DNA from: JBCCSZ01 sp039199225
Lineage (GTDB): Bacteria > Bacteroidota > Bacteroidia > Chitinophagales > Saprospiraceae
Direction of reading: 5' to 3'
Length of the DNA: 17,481 nt
Assembly (NCBI GenBank): GCA_039199225.1
Contig: JBCCSZ010000155.1
Coordinates: forward strand, 1 to 17,481
The first letter of the stretch is position 1. Each line of letters begins with the position of its first letter. A model generated the notes under the pieces. That model searched no databases. It was not told the origin of the DNA and saw only the letters and a program-made list of their open reading frames with translations. Positions 1 to 8,352 of this stretch are shown here, piece after piece. Made by a program: the position numbers and the translations under genes.

Positions 1-157
1 CTTGACGCCTATATTGATGGACATCTCGACTCAACTCTTTAAAAAAGAGGCTCTCATCTTTTAACTCCTTATTTATAAAACTAAGAAAAAGGTTTTTACG
101 CATATCAATCAAGTTTTCTAGATCTGCTATTATTTGGAATTTTATTAGCTCGTTCAT
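1..157 (-). CDS. Putative immunity protein for the RHS toxin tip (partial, 3' end off window)
   Basis: An open frame on the minus strand runs from an ATG at 157 to the window edge: 52 complete codons with no stop. It reads as a plausible charged, helical protein beginning MNELIKFQ. It starts inside the 3' end of the RHS gene in another frame and passes through the RHS stop (105-107), giving a 53-base overlap. GGAAGG lies four bases before this ATG, which is why I chose it; in-frame ATGs at 169, 184 and 103 are alternatives, the last placed one base after the RHS stop. I recognise no family. A small gene directly downstream of and coupled to a polymorphic toxin is normally its cognate immunity gene, so that is the inferred role: a cytoplasmic protein that neutralises the RHS tip. 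It shares the A+T-rich composition of the tip, consistent with co-transfer. The rest of the gene is not visible. Confidence 0.55.
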   Translation of the reverse strand, partial: MNELIKFQIIADLENLIDMRKNLFLSFINKELKDESLFFKELSRDVHQYRRQ

Positions 158-698
158 AATGCCTTCCATCTCGTTTGAACGCATCTTTAAAAAATCGGAC
201 TGTCTTTCCTGCCGCATTTTTAACTTTTGTATATACAGCTCTTGCTTGCCCACCTAGATTTTTGGATGGTACTGTTTTTTGGAAAACCTTGAATTTCCCT
301 CCAATACTTTTAATATATTTATATCCTTTACCTCCAGATGATAAAATAGAAATCCCCCCTTTAACAGCTCCTCCAGGAATACCAATCATAGGACGATCAA
401 CTTCATAAGTTGTACCATCACGCTTATTGTACACAATAGATAAAACTCCTCCATCTGTACTTGTTACATCATTAGGCTTGATTGTGACAGCCTCAACAAT
501 CCCAACTCCCTTACCCATGTCTGATATAGATACCTCAGCTGTACCCCTCACTATATCAGCACCGTTATTCATATCTTGAAGTCTGATAATTGCAAAGGAA
601 CCATCCTTTTGCTTCTTAACCTTGTTTTTATTGAACCAGCCAGTTTTAATATTATTTTCCTTTGCATACTTTTTAGCTGCCTTCTTATCTTCAAATAG
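105..698 (-). other. A+T-rich exchangeable toxin-tip coding segment
   Basis: This is the part of the RHS gene after the DPDG motif that closes the RHS core. Hand counts of 60-base blocks give about 30-37% G+C at 181-240, 301-360 and 421-480, with one block at 45% (481-540). Blocks inside the core (1021-1080, 1441-1500) are at or above 50%. The change falls near the core/tip boundary, as expected if the tip was replaced by recombination downstream of a conserved core. The adjacent putative immunity frame shares the low G+C. Confidence 0.6.
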
Positions 699-3600
699 AC
701 CATCTGGATCAATATTTGAAATCGGATTATCAAACCCATACCTGTAAGGACTCCAATCGTATGCTTTCTCCGCCAACGGATCCACACTCCACCATCTTCC
801 CACCGCCGGATCATACCACCTAAATCCAAAATCCAACCAATCCAACCCAAAATCCTCATTCAACTCCTTCCCATTATACGTATACTTATTCAACTGCACC
901 GCACTCCAATCTCCCCCCATCTGCATCCCAAACGGATAATAGTGACTCTGCTGCAGGATCTCCCCTTCTGTCACCTGCCCATTGCCATTCAGGTCTGAAA
1001 ATGTCACTCGGCTGTTGCCCAAATGGTCTTTCAGACTGTACTCGTAGCGGTAGCTGCCATTTTCAGCTACTGCCCGACCTTCGGCATGGTACACTGCTTC
1101 TAGAGTGCTGCCATCGTATTCAATGCCTTCCACATAATGCTTGATCGTCCCGGCACTCGTTTGCTTTTTGACCTTGTTGCCGGCAGCATCGTAGGTCCAT
1201 TCGATCCAATTCCCATTGGAATAGTCGATTCGTGTAGGTAAATTTAAGTGATTGTAGGCAATATTGCTAATGCCCCTGTGGCCATCCGTGACAACATTGC
1301 CATTCGCATCGTAGGTGTAGCTGCCAACCCCACTGCTGATGGTCGTCTTGAAGCCATTGTTTCTATAGGCACTCAGCCCCGTTTCGGATAGGCTCGTCAG
1401 CTGATTGTCTGTATAGGTGTAGTTCAGTCGGTCGATGTAGGAGTAAAAGGTGCTCGTGCGCTTGCCCCTTCTGTACAGACGCTCGATGTTGCCGCGTTCG
1501 TCGTAGCGCATGCTCGATAGGTTGTAGCGGTTGTAGTTTACCAAATTACCGGTGTTGAAGTCCTCTGCTACATAGTTGGCACCGTCCAGCCGATCCATCG
1601 CATCGTACTGAAAACCATATTGTTGGATGTCGCTACAGCCTACCTGCCAGTCCATCCGAGCGATGTTGCCATTGTATTGGGCCGGAGCCCCCAGGCTGCT
1701 GTTGGCCACATCATAACCCAGCTTCATCGCAAACAGGTCGTTGCTTGTCCCATTGGTCATCGACAAGGGGTTTTGGTCGGCTTCCAGTTGTTGCAGGTTG
1801 GCATTCTTGCCCTCTTCTTCTAAGGGCTTCAAGGGGAAGGTCTTTTCTATGCTTTTCTGAACTTCACTGGCCAGTATGCCGGCAAAGACCTGGATATTTG
1901 ATGCCTCAGCTTTGGATAGGATTTGCGCTTCCACCCGAAGCAGAAAGTCTCCCATTTGATGCCATTCTATCTTTTCGTCTGCCATCGATAGGTCTATTTC
2001 ATCCGTGTAGCTTCCTTGCAATTCGGTACTGTATGTTATTTGCAGGTCCTCCCCTATGAGGCCCATCACAGTGATTTGTTCTTCTCGAACACGCTCTTGC
2101 CGACTGCCATCTCCTAGGGTAAGCTGACCCAGCGTCTTGATGGCAAACTGTAGTTGATCTCCTTCTTCTTTGAATTCCGCTGCATTGAAGGATACCAGCA
2201 GTTGCAAACCGTCAAAGCCAATACCCGGACCGTCTATGCCTCCTCCTGGCGCATTGGGGTCTGGTTCGCAAAAGTCATTGATCTTCATCAGCCATCCTTG
2301 GTCGTTGTAGGTGTAATCTACGTTTTGGAGGTACTGACTGCCCGATTGGTGCAGGTTCTTTTGAATCAAAAAGTCCCGATGGTTGTATTGATGATTGGCA
2401 ATCTTGACATCCGGACCGCTCCCGATCTTGTGGTACACATCTTTCAAACGGCCCTGATGGTCATAGGTAAAACGCTCGTTTATCACTGTTTCTGCATTTA
2501 AGGCCGAGCGGTGTCGACGGTATGCACTCAGTTGATTGTCGGCCAAATCAAAGGTCCGGATGTGGTATTCACTGCCCAGGGACAAGTATATCGGGTTGTT
2601 TGCGTAGTTGACCCGATTGCGGCCATAGTCGTCGTAGCCGTGGTATTTCAACAACCAATCATTGGCCGTTCCCAATATCTTGTTCTTGATCAGATAGACC
2701 TTGCCTTTATTGATCGGCAGCGGATCGTCGTAGATCGTTTCACTCAGCAACTCGGAAAATGGGTAGGTCAGGTGGCCATCTGGATTGCTGCCACTCCAAA
2801 AGCCACTTTGCACCACTCGACCATAATCGTCATACTGTTGGTGCAACCACAGATTGTCAGATCGCAGATTGCCATCCTGGGAAAAGCTCAATAGGTTGCG
2901 TTGATCGTATCGCATCTCTTGGAAGTGCTGACCAGGAATTTTCTTCTTCAGTATATTGTCGGCTCCATCGTACAGATAGGTATAAATCAGCTCGCCATCG
3001 CTAGGGCCGGACCCGGGTGGAAAGACCTTATCGATCCGACCCTTGTCGTCGTAATAATGATAGGTGTCTGCTTGAACAACACCTGATTCATTCTTGACCC
3101 TGGATAATATCTGGCGACCTTGTTGATCGGTGAAGGTTTCTTTTTGGTTACCATTTGGATCGGTGATGGCTATTTTGGTCAAACTATTGGCAGCATACGT
3201 TAGGCCCATCGGATGAACAACCTCTCCAGATGAATTGCTGCCATACATCGTCGTCGTGGCATACCATCCGGGGGGCGTACTGGAAAGCAGTCGACCCGTC
3301 GGCTTGGATTCATAAACCATCGCACGGTGTTTGTGGCTTGCTGGAATGTCTACCCGTCTACCATCGCTGTGGATAGAAGGATATGGGACATATTCTTTGA
3401 CTACCCGTCCATCGCCATCGTATACCACGGCTGCTTCTACCACATCCCGACCATCTGGCGCATACTGCTTTTTCACTTGCTGAAGGTGGCGGCCCAACCC
3501 ATCCAAATAGCTGCGAACAATCACACTGTCCAAATCACTGCCCGTGCTGACGGTGTAGTTGGTCTTATGCTCTACGTAATTGTCCGAGCCCGAGCCTTTT

Positions 3601-6600
3601 TGATAATGGTATTTGAAGCCATCTATCACATTTCTATTTCTCGACTCAATTTTTTCTAGGCGCCTGAGTTGGTCGTAAAAATAGTCCACCTTTTGACCAT
3701 CGATGGCCGTCTTTTGTTTCAGCAAGCCACTTTGGCCGTGGTATTGATACTGCTCCTGGTGGTTTTCATAGGTCTTGTTCAACAGTTGAAGCGAGCTTGC
3801 ATCCCAGCTCAGAACATATTTTTTCCAGCCATCCTGCCGAAATTCTGCTGCTTTTCTACTCGTCGGATCATACCGCTCTATTGTCGCCTCGGCCTGCCAA
3901 CTTCCACTGCCCGTTCCATTTTCATCCCAACTGTATTCATACCTTTCAAAGTGGTAGGGATACGGACCAAAACCGGAAGTCAAGCCCGCAGGCTGATTTC
4001 CCGAAGCATCCATGAACCGATACGTCGTCCGACTGCCATCCACCATTTGATTGTCTACCAACATCATCGTCTCCAAGGGAAGCAAACGGTTTTGAGCTAC
4101 CAGCTTTTGCGCCACCGCATCGCTGTAATCCTGTGGATATTTGTTTTGGGTTTTGTATGCTTTTCCATCCGAATTCGTCGTTCGCACCTCAATTGGTTGG
4201 AGGTGATCACTCAAATTATAGGCATAGTCCGTTTGCGTTTCTACCCCATCGATCAACACCTTTTTTTGCTTAATCACACTCATACTTTGCTTGAACGAGT
4301 AGTTGTAAAACTCTGGGGGTGGCTGGCTGCTGCAAGTCAAAAAGGATTTGATGCGCGCCGAATTGTAGGAATTGGCAACGTCCTCCTCTTGTTGCTCATA
4401 AGTCATCTGTTCCTCATCCCCATTGCCCAAATCTTTTCGCTTCAGCTGACCCATCCAGGCAGGCAGAAAGCGCGGCGCATCGTTGAAAGGACTGTCGTAA
4501 TTCCCTCGGTGGGTGCCGGTGGTCAATTGAAGGGTGTTTTGATCAAAGGGCAGCTCAAATTCATGTACCACACTGTAGCTCGAATGATGCTCCGTCACCT
4601 GCTGATAACCAATGTAGCGACCCTCGTGGTTGTTCAACGGCAGCACGATCGGCTTGGTAAATTGATGGTAAACCAAGGGGTAAAACAGCGTTTGTCCTGG
4701 TACCCCATAATGCTCATAGCAGTAACCGTAATCGCTTTTGAAAAACAGCACCCCAGAGGAGTTATTGTCTTTTTTGTATTCATAAGTACGTACCAGGCTC
4801 GCTCCACCATCTGACGGATTGTTGGTAATGGATTTGATGCGCAAACCACCTGCATACTTTTCCGTATTCACCTCATTGTCCTCTGACCATAAATCAAAAC
4901 TGGCATTTCCAAACTCACTCGTAATGGAAAAGCGAACTGTATCGCCGGCTACAATGGAAGTCGACAAAAAAGATAAATCTTCTTCGATGATCTGATTCGG
5001 ATTGCTGGGGTCCACATTGTAGCTCATCGTACCCACATAGCTGCCATTTTGGTAGACCCGCAAATAAGACAGGTTGTTGGCATCGTAACAATAGGACGAG
5101 GGCGGAAGGAAATGTACCCACCGAAAGCGACCATTATCTATTTGGTCTTGGGTCAAAATTAAGGAAACCTCCGCCGTCCGAGCACTATTGCAACAATAGG
5201 CTTGAACTGGATTTTCATTGCAGTTGACCAAGCCCCTAATCAAATCCGTCCGAGGATTGGCGATCCACAGGTCTTTGTAGCGGTGCGTTTCATAGTCAAA
5301 GACGCTCACTCCACCCGTAGGATATTGAATCTGTTTGAGCGTAGCGATGTTTTGCACATTCACATCTGGATTGGCATTCAAATCACCGCCTCCTTCCTGA
5401 TTGACCTTCCCATCGCAGGTTAAGGTTGAAAAGGGAATGTTCATGTAGTCGGCCATCGGCGTATTGCTCGCATCGTTGAAATAACCCCAATGATCGGCGT
5501 CCAGACTGAAGCGATCAAAAATAAACGAGCTGCCATCGCCATTCAGCGGTCCAAAATACTCAAATTTATAGGGTGGAATTTCTACAGAGCCATCACAAGC
5601 CGAGCGCCCAATGCTATCCAGCTTCAAACGCTTGCCATTGCTTTCTGATTGGGTCGGCGGATGTACAAAATAGGAATAGAAAAAATCGTGTTGCTCACAA
5701 TACACACCATCCAAGCTGCGCTTGCGGATCGATTTTAATGCTTTTGGTAAATTGGTTTGCGAAGGCACAAAATAAAACGGATCAATGTCTTGGCGACTGT
5801 TTGCATCGGCATCAAACAGGACTTCCTCCCGGATGGTATAAATGCGCGTCAACCGACGAGATCGAACCTCCGTGATGTTGAAATACTTATCCCGTACAGC
5901 ATCGTACATCCCATAGCAAGCTATGTTTTCATTGATCGTCGGATCGTTCTCGCAATACCAATAACCCTTTTCGCAAACCGCCAAATCCCAAATGCTGTAG
6001 CGCTCTTCTTCCCCGTATTCCAAATAGATGTGGTCTCGACCATCAAAGGAAATGATCTCCTTGAGCAGCCAAGCAGATACATACTCATAGTCACTATCTG
6101 TACCCGGCAATTGACCCCAAGAAAAGGTCTTCGAACGCTCCTCTGCATGATAACCCCCAAACAGGTAGCGCGTTCCATCGGGGGTGGTGATCTCGAAGCC
6201 CTCAAAACCATTGCTGGTTCGGGGCGCGATCTTCAAATCCTGCTTTTCGATTAAGATGGGGTTACCGGAATTGTCATATATAAATTTGCCGCTGTAGCCA
6301 TTAAAATTGAATGAATAGATGTCGGATTCCCCATCCACTTGCCCACTGATGATTTGAGGGCCGTTGTTGTTATTGGGATGGATTTGGTTGTTGGAAAAAA
6401 AGCCATCGGCATCCTCATCGGCAAAGCCTCGGGTCGTGCGCGAAATGCGGCCACCGGCATGTAAACTCCAACCCAAACCCACCCAACTGGCTTGCTGACG
6501 CACTTGAATTCCGGAGGCGTGGTAAGACATCGAAATTGGAAGGTCCACATCTCCTTGGCTGATTTGACAAATCGGTACACTGATCGAGGGGGTGCCACTG

Positions 6601-6758
6601 AATAAATCGACCGGTAAATCGGTGTACTGACCCAAGGCGGCCGACTCCGGCGTCGGGGAGGCATAGGCATCGACTTTCGTATTCAAGGGCTGGGCTGATA
6701 AAATACTGTGGGATAGCACAACACTCCACAAGAGTATGTAGTAAAAGATGGTTTTCAT
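105..6758 (-). CDS. RHS/YD-repeat polymorphic toxin with variable C-terminal tip
   Basis: This 2217-residue secreted protein starts with a signal peptide (about residues 1-22, ending LSAQ). An N-terminal SpvB-like/RHS module follows (GLGWSLHAGG region near residue 100). YD-type repeats then fill most of the length, with a SYLDGLGR segment near residue 1082. An unusual non-repeat insert occupies about 1497-1662. The RHS-associated core begins near 1911 (DHLGNSR, YYPFGM, RWYDP, GRWWSVDP) and ends at DPDG (2017-2020). In this family the core forms a shell that encloses and releases the C-terminal tip. Here the tip is about 197 residues (2021-2217), lysine rich near its end, and matches no toxin family I can name; candidate catalytic residues such as H2200 and E2202 are guesses. 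Bases 105-700, encoding the tip, are A+T richer than the core. The gene lies 18 bases after a T9SS-sorted pseudoprotease and overlaps a probable immunity gene. An interbacterial effector role is inferred; the delivery route is unknown. Confidence 0.93.
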   Translation of the reverse strand: MKTIFYYILLWSVVLSHSILSAQPLNTKVDAYASPTPESAALGQYTDLPVDLFSGTPSISVPICQISQGDVDLPISMSYHASGIQVRQQASWVGLGWSLHAGGRISRTTRGFADEDADGFFSNNQIHPNNNNGPQIISGQVDGESDIYSFNFNGYSGKFIYDNSGNPILIEKQDLKIAPRTSNGFEGFEITTPDGTRYLFGGYHAEERSKTFSWGQLPGTDSDYEYVSAWLLKEIISFDGRDHIYLEYGEEERYSIWDLAVCEKGYWYCENDPTINENIACYGMYDAVRDKYFNITEVRSRRLTRIYTIREEVLFDADANSRQDIDPFYFVPSQTNLPKALKSIRKRSLDGVYCEQHDFFYSYFVHPPTQSESNGKRLKLDSIGRSACDGSVEIPPYKFEYFGPLNGDGSSFIFDRFSLDADHWGYFNDASNTPMADYMNIPFSTLTCDGKVNQEGGGDLNANPDVNVQNIATLKQIQYPTGGVSVFDYETHRYKDLWIANPRTDLIRGLVNCNENPVQAYCCNSARTAEVSLILTQDQIDNGRFRWVHFLPPSSYCYDANNLSYLRVYQNGSYVGTMSYNVDPSNPNQIIEEDLSFLSTSIVAGDTVRFSITSEFGNASFDLWSEDNEVNTEKYAGGLRIKSITNNPSDGGASLVRTYEYKKDNNSSGVLFFKSDYGYCYEHYGVPGQTLFYPLVYHQFTKPIVLPLNNHEGRYIGYQQVTEHHSSYSVVHEFELPFDQNTLQLTTGTHRGNYDSPFNDAPRFLPAWMGQLKRKDLGNGDEEQMTYEQQEEDVANSYNSARIKSFLTCSSQPPPEFYNYSFKQSMSVIKQKKVLIDGVETQTDYAYNLSDHLQPIEVRTTNSDGKAYKTQNKYPQDYSDAVAQKLVAQNRLLPLETMMLVDNQMVDGSRTTYRFMDASGNQPAGLTSGFGPYPYHFERYEYSWDENGTGSGSWQAEATIERYDPTSRKAAEFRQDGWKKYVLSWDASSLQLLNKTYENHQEQYQYHGQSGLLKQKTAIDGQKVDYFYDQLRRLEKIESRNRNVIDGFKYHYQKGSGSDNYVEHKTNYTVSTGSDLDSVIVRSYLDGLGRHLQQVKKQYAPDGRDVVEAAVVYDGDGRVVKEYVPYPSIHSDGRRVDIPASHKHRAMVYESKPTGRLLSSTPPGWYATTTMYGSNSSGEVVHPMGLTYAANSLTKIAITDPNGNQKETFTDQQGRQILSRVKNESGVVQADTYHYYDDKGRIDKVFPPGSGPSDGELIYTYLYDGADNILKKKIPGQHFQEMRYDQRNLLSFSQDGNLRSDNLWLHQQYDDYGRVVQSGFWSGSNPDGHLTYPFSELLSETIYDDPLPINKGKVYLIKNKILGTANDWLLKYHGYDDYGRNRVNYANNPIYLSLGSEYHIRTFDLADNQLSAYRRHRSALNAETVINERFTYDHQGRLKDVYHKIGSGPDVKIANHQYNHRDFLIQKNLHQSGSQYLQNVDYTYNDQGWLMKINDFCEPDPNAPGGGIDGPGIGFDGLQLLVSFNAAEFKEEGDQLQFAIKTLGQLTLGDGSRQERVREEQITVMGLIGEDLQITYSTELQGSYTDEIDLSMADEKIEWHQMGDFLLRVEAQILSKAEASNIQVFAGILASEVQKSIEKTFPLKPLEEEGKNANLQQLEADQNPLSMTNGTSNDLFAMKLGYDVANSSLGAPAQYNGNIARMDWQVGCSDIQQYGFQYDAMDRLDGANYVAEDFNTGNLVNYNRYNLSSMRYDERGNIERLYRRGKRTSTFYSYIDRLNYTYTDNQLTSLSETGLSAYRNNGFKTTISSGVGSYTYDANGNVVTDGHRGISNIAYNHLNLPTRIDYSNGNWIEWTYDAAGNKVKKQTSAGTIKHYVEGIEYDGSTLEAVYHAEGRAVAENGSYRYEYSLKDHLGNSRVTFSDLNGNGQVTEGEILQQSHYYPFGMQMGGDWSAVQLNKYTYNGKELNEDFGLDWLDFGFRWYDPAVGRWWSVDPLAEKAYDWSPYRYGFDNPISNIDPDGLFEDKKAAKKYAKENNIKTGWFNKNKVKKQKDGSFAIIRLQDMNNGADIVRGTAEVSISDMGKGVGIVEAVTIKPNDVTSTDGGVLSIVYNKRDGTTYEVDRPMIGIPGGAVKGGISILSSGGKGYKYIKSIGGKFKVFQKTVPSKNLGGQARAVYTKVKNAAGKTVRFFKDAFKRDGRHYERANKIPNNSRSRKLD
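1773..2270 (-). other. Non-repeat insert within the YD-repeat region
   Basis: Residues about 1497-1662 of the RHS protein interrupt the YD-repeat pattern. The segment opens with a Pro/Gly-rich linker (PDPNAPGGG) and continues as an acidic alpha/beta-looking stretch (VSFNAAEF, QLTLGDGSRQE, then ADEKIEWHQMGDFLLRV). It ends in a Glu/Lys-rich helix before the repeats resume at NDLFAMKLGYD. The flanks (YNDQGWLMKINDF and LFAMKLGYD) are usually close together in Bacteroidota RHS proteins, so I infer an inserted domain of about 166 residues. Its function is unknown. Confidence 0.5.
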
Positions 6759-6776
6759 TGTTTGGATGATTTGGCT

Positions 6777-8033
6777 TTAGCGAGAGATAGTGACTTTGCG
6801 ACTTTGGGTTTGATCGGCCATTTGAGCCCGGAGAAGGTAGATGCCTTCCGGCCACTGGCTACAGTCCACTTGAAATTGTTGAGCGGAACCCATCGATTGA
6901 CCCCGATAGGCGTGCATCTGTTGACCGCTGTTGTTAAAGATTTCAAGGACCAACACCCCCTCTTTTGCAGACCCAATAAAAATGTCCAACCGATCTTTGG
7001 CCGGATTGGGGAATACCTGTAATTGTGTCGAGGGGGATTCTTGTGATGGTGCCGCGCGCAGCTTGGACGCACAAAGACTGGAAGAAGTCAAAAGGCCGCC
7101 ACGGGGCCCGTCCTCAGACAAGACCGCCTGCATGCGCCACTTCTGACCTGCTGTAAATAAATACCGACAAGCGTCGTAGGTATTGTCCATAAAATTCACC
7201 GTCATCTCCACTGGATAACCCGCACACAAACTCACGTGCTGATTGTCCGGACATCTGTAATTGACCGCAGAGTGCATTGGGGTGTCTTCCACAAAATCAT
7301 CCCCACAGGGCGTCTTTCCCCATAGCGGATACAAGCCCAAATAGCTACCCATCAAATGCGTCAGGGTCTTGCCTTCATCATACGGTGGCGCCAGGCCAAG
7401 GGTACCAAAAAAGCGATCGTCGATCACAATACCATCACTCGCCAAGGATCCCCCCGGCAACTGCGCATACCCACCCACATCATCTGACAAACGACCTACC
7501 CATACATTGACAAAGCGATCTGCTTGAAAGGCCGAAAGACCACCCGACTCCGCCCGCTTGATCTCATCATCATAGCCCCAGCCGCTCGAAGAGGATTGAA
7601 AATAACGCACCGCATCCGGCAAATCTGCCAGGCAAAACTGGATTTTCGTATCCACGCCCCTCTCACCAAAACCCTCCTGGCGATCAATGGCCAACAGCTC
7701 TCGACCTTCTTCACTCAAACTAAAATCGCGATTCAAAGCCGCCAACTGAGACGCTATACGCGCCATAGAAACGCGCTCCGACTCATTTGAATACACCACA
7801 TTAAAAACCAGGGGCAAGGTGATCTGTCGCTCCTCTTGTTCCGACTGCTTATCCGCAAGATAAGCCTCGATAGCTAACTGAGATTGGGCCACATCCGGGT
7901 AGCGATCCAACAACAGGTCCTGGGCCTCAAGGGTGCGAATGTGGCGCAACAGCTCAGGATCATCCGATTGAGCCTGTAAGTAAGAGCATAGCAATAGCAG
8001 TGAAAAAACTGTGAGAAGTTGTTTCATTTCCAA
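6777..8033 (-). CDS. T9SS-secreted M43-type metalloprotease homologue with lost zinc site (pseudoprotease)
   Basis: This 418-residue protein has a signal peptide (cleavage near residue 22, LQAQ; M3 is an alternative start). Its middle domain resembles M43 (cytophagalysin/pappalysin) metalloproteases: DGIVIDDRFFG, GKTLTH, LYPLWG, VEDTP, Cys pairs, and NFMDN (Met-turn region) followed by DACRYLFTAGQ. The tail (about 336-418, FPNPAKDRLDIF to KVTISR) is a T9SS type A sorting domain, so it is probably exported and anchored or released at the cell surface. The zinc helix is degenerate. Against HExxHxxGxxH it reads HLMGSYLGLYP (226-236): H226 and G233 remain, but the catalytic Glu is Leu227 and the two other zinc His are Ser230 and Pro236. 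It should therefore lack protease activity while keeping the fold, suggesting a binding or adaptor role. It is 18 bases upstream of the RHS gene, almost certainly in one transcript. Confidence 0.85.
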   Translation of the reverse strand: MEMKQLLTVFSLLLLCSYLQAQSDDPELLRHIRTLEAQDLLLDRYPDVAQSQLAIEAYLADKQSEQEERQITLPLVFNVVYSNESERVSMARIASQLAALNRDFSLSEEGRELLAIDRQEGFGERGVDTKIQFCLADLPDAVRYFQSSSSGWGYDDEIKRAESGGLSAFQADRFVNVWVGRLSDDVGGYAQLPGGSLASDGIVIDDRFFGTLGLAPPYDEGKTLTHLMGSYLGLYPLWGKTPCGDDFVEDTPMHSAVNYRCPDNQHVSLCAGYPVEMTVNFMDNTYDACRYLFTAGQKWRMQAVLSEDGPRGGLLTSSSLCASKLRAAPSQESPSTQLQVFPNPAKDRLDIFIGSAKEGVLVLEIFNNSGQQMHAYRGQSMGSAQQFQVDCSQWPEGIYLLRAQMADQTQSRKVTISR

Positions 8034-8352
8034 AGATTTTTGTGAATCATTTTTAATACCACCAATTGATAAAATCGATGGCCATCAACACGTATTGGAA
8101 AGAAAAAGGCTTATACTCAACAAGATGAAATCAAAAGGAGCGACGACGATGTTTGTTACAGATGCTATTGCAATAGATCATTTTTGATTCGACTCATTGA
8201 AAACCTCTGAACCTGCTCCAGCAAAAGTTGTAAGGAACAGGTTGCTTTTTGTGAATATAGAACTATTCCTTTATATATACAACTCTTCCTGCAGATACAA
8301 CAACATAGGCTCCGGCGCGCAGGTCATCACGGGCTTTCAATCAGAGGTTTTC
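8034..8352. other. Gene-free stretch upstream of the toxin operon
   Basis: No convincing gene lies in these 319 bases. A plus-strand open frame starting at 8197 runs antisense into the next gene and has no protein-like character. The stretch should hold the toxin operon promoter (minus strand, towards 8033), but I find no good TTTG / TAnnTTTG pair. The only clear structure is a 12-base inverted repeat with arms at 8199-8210 and 8341-8352. Confidence 0.6.
8199..8352. repeat. 12-base perfect inverted repeat, arms 130 bases apart
   Basis: GAAAACCTCTGA at 8199-8210 is the exact reverse complement of TCAGAGGTTTTC at 8341-8352. The distal arm abuts the stop codon of the DUF4199 gene. A 12-base match is unlikely by chance within a few hundred bases. 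The loop is too long for a normal terminator. It could bound a small remnant element or pair in a long 3' UTR. I see no coding capacity between the arms. Confidence 0.5.

Noticed and set aside
3669..4814. Long plus-strand open frame (381 codons) opposite the RHS gene
   Set aside because: It is antisense to a well-supported gene, has no recognisable motifs, and is one of many such frames caused by the codon pattern of the RHS gene.
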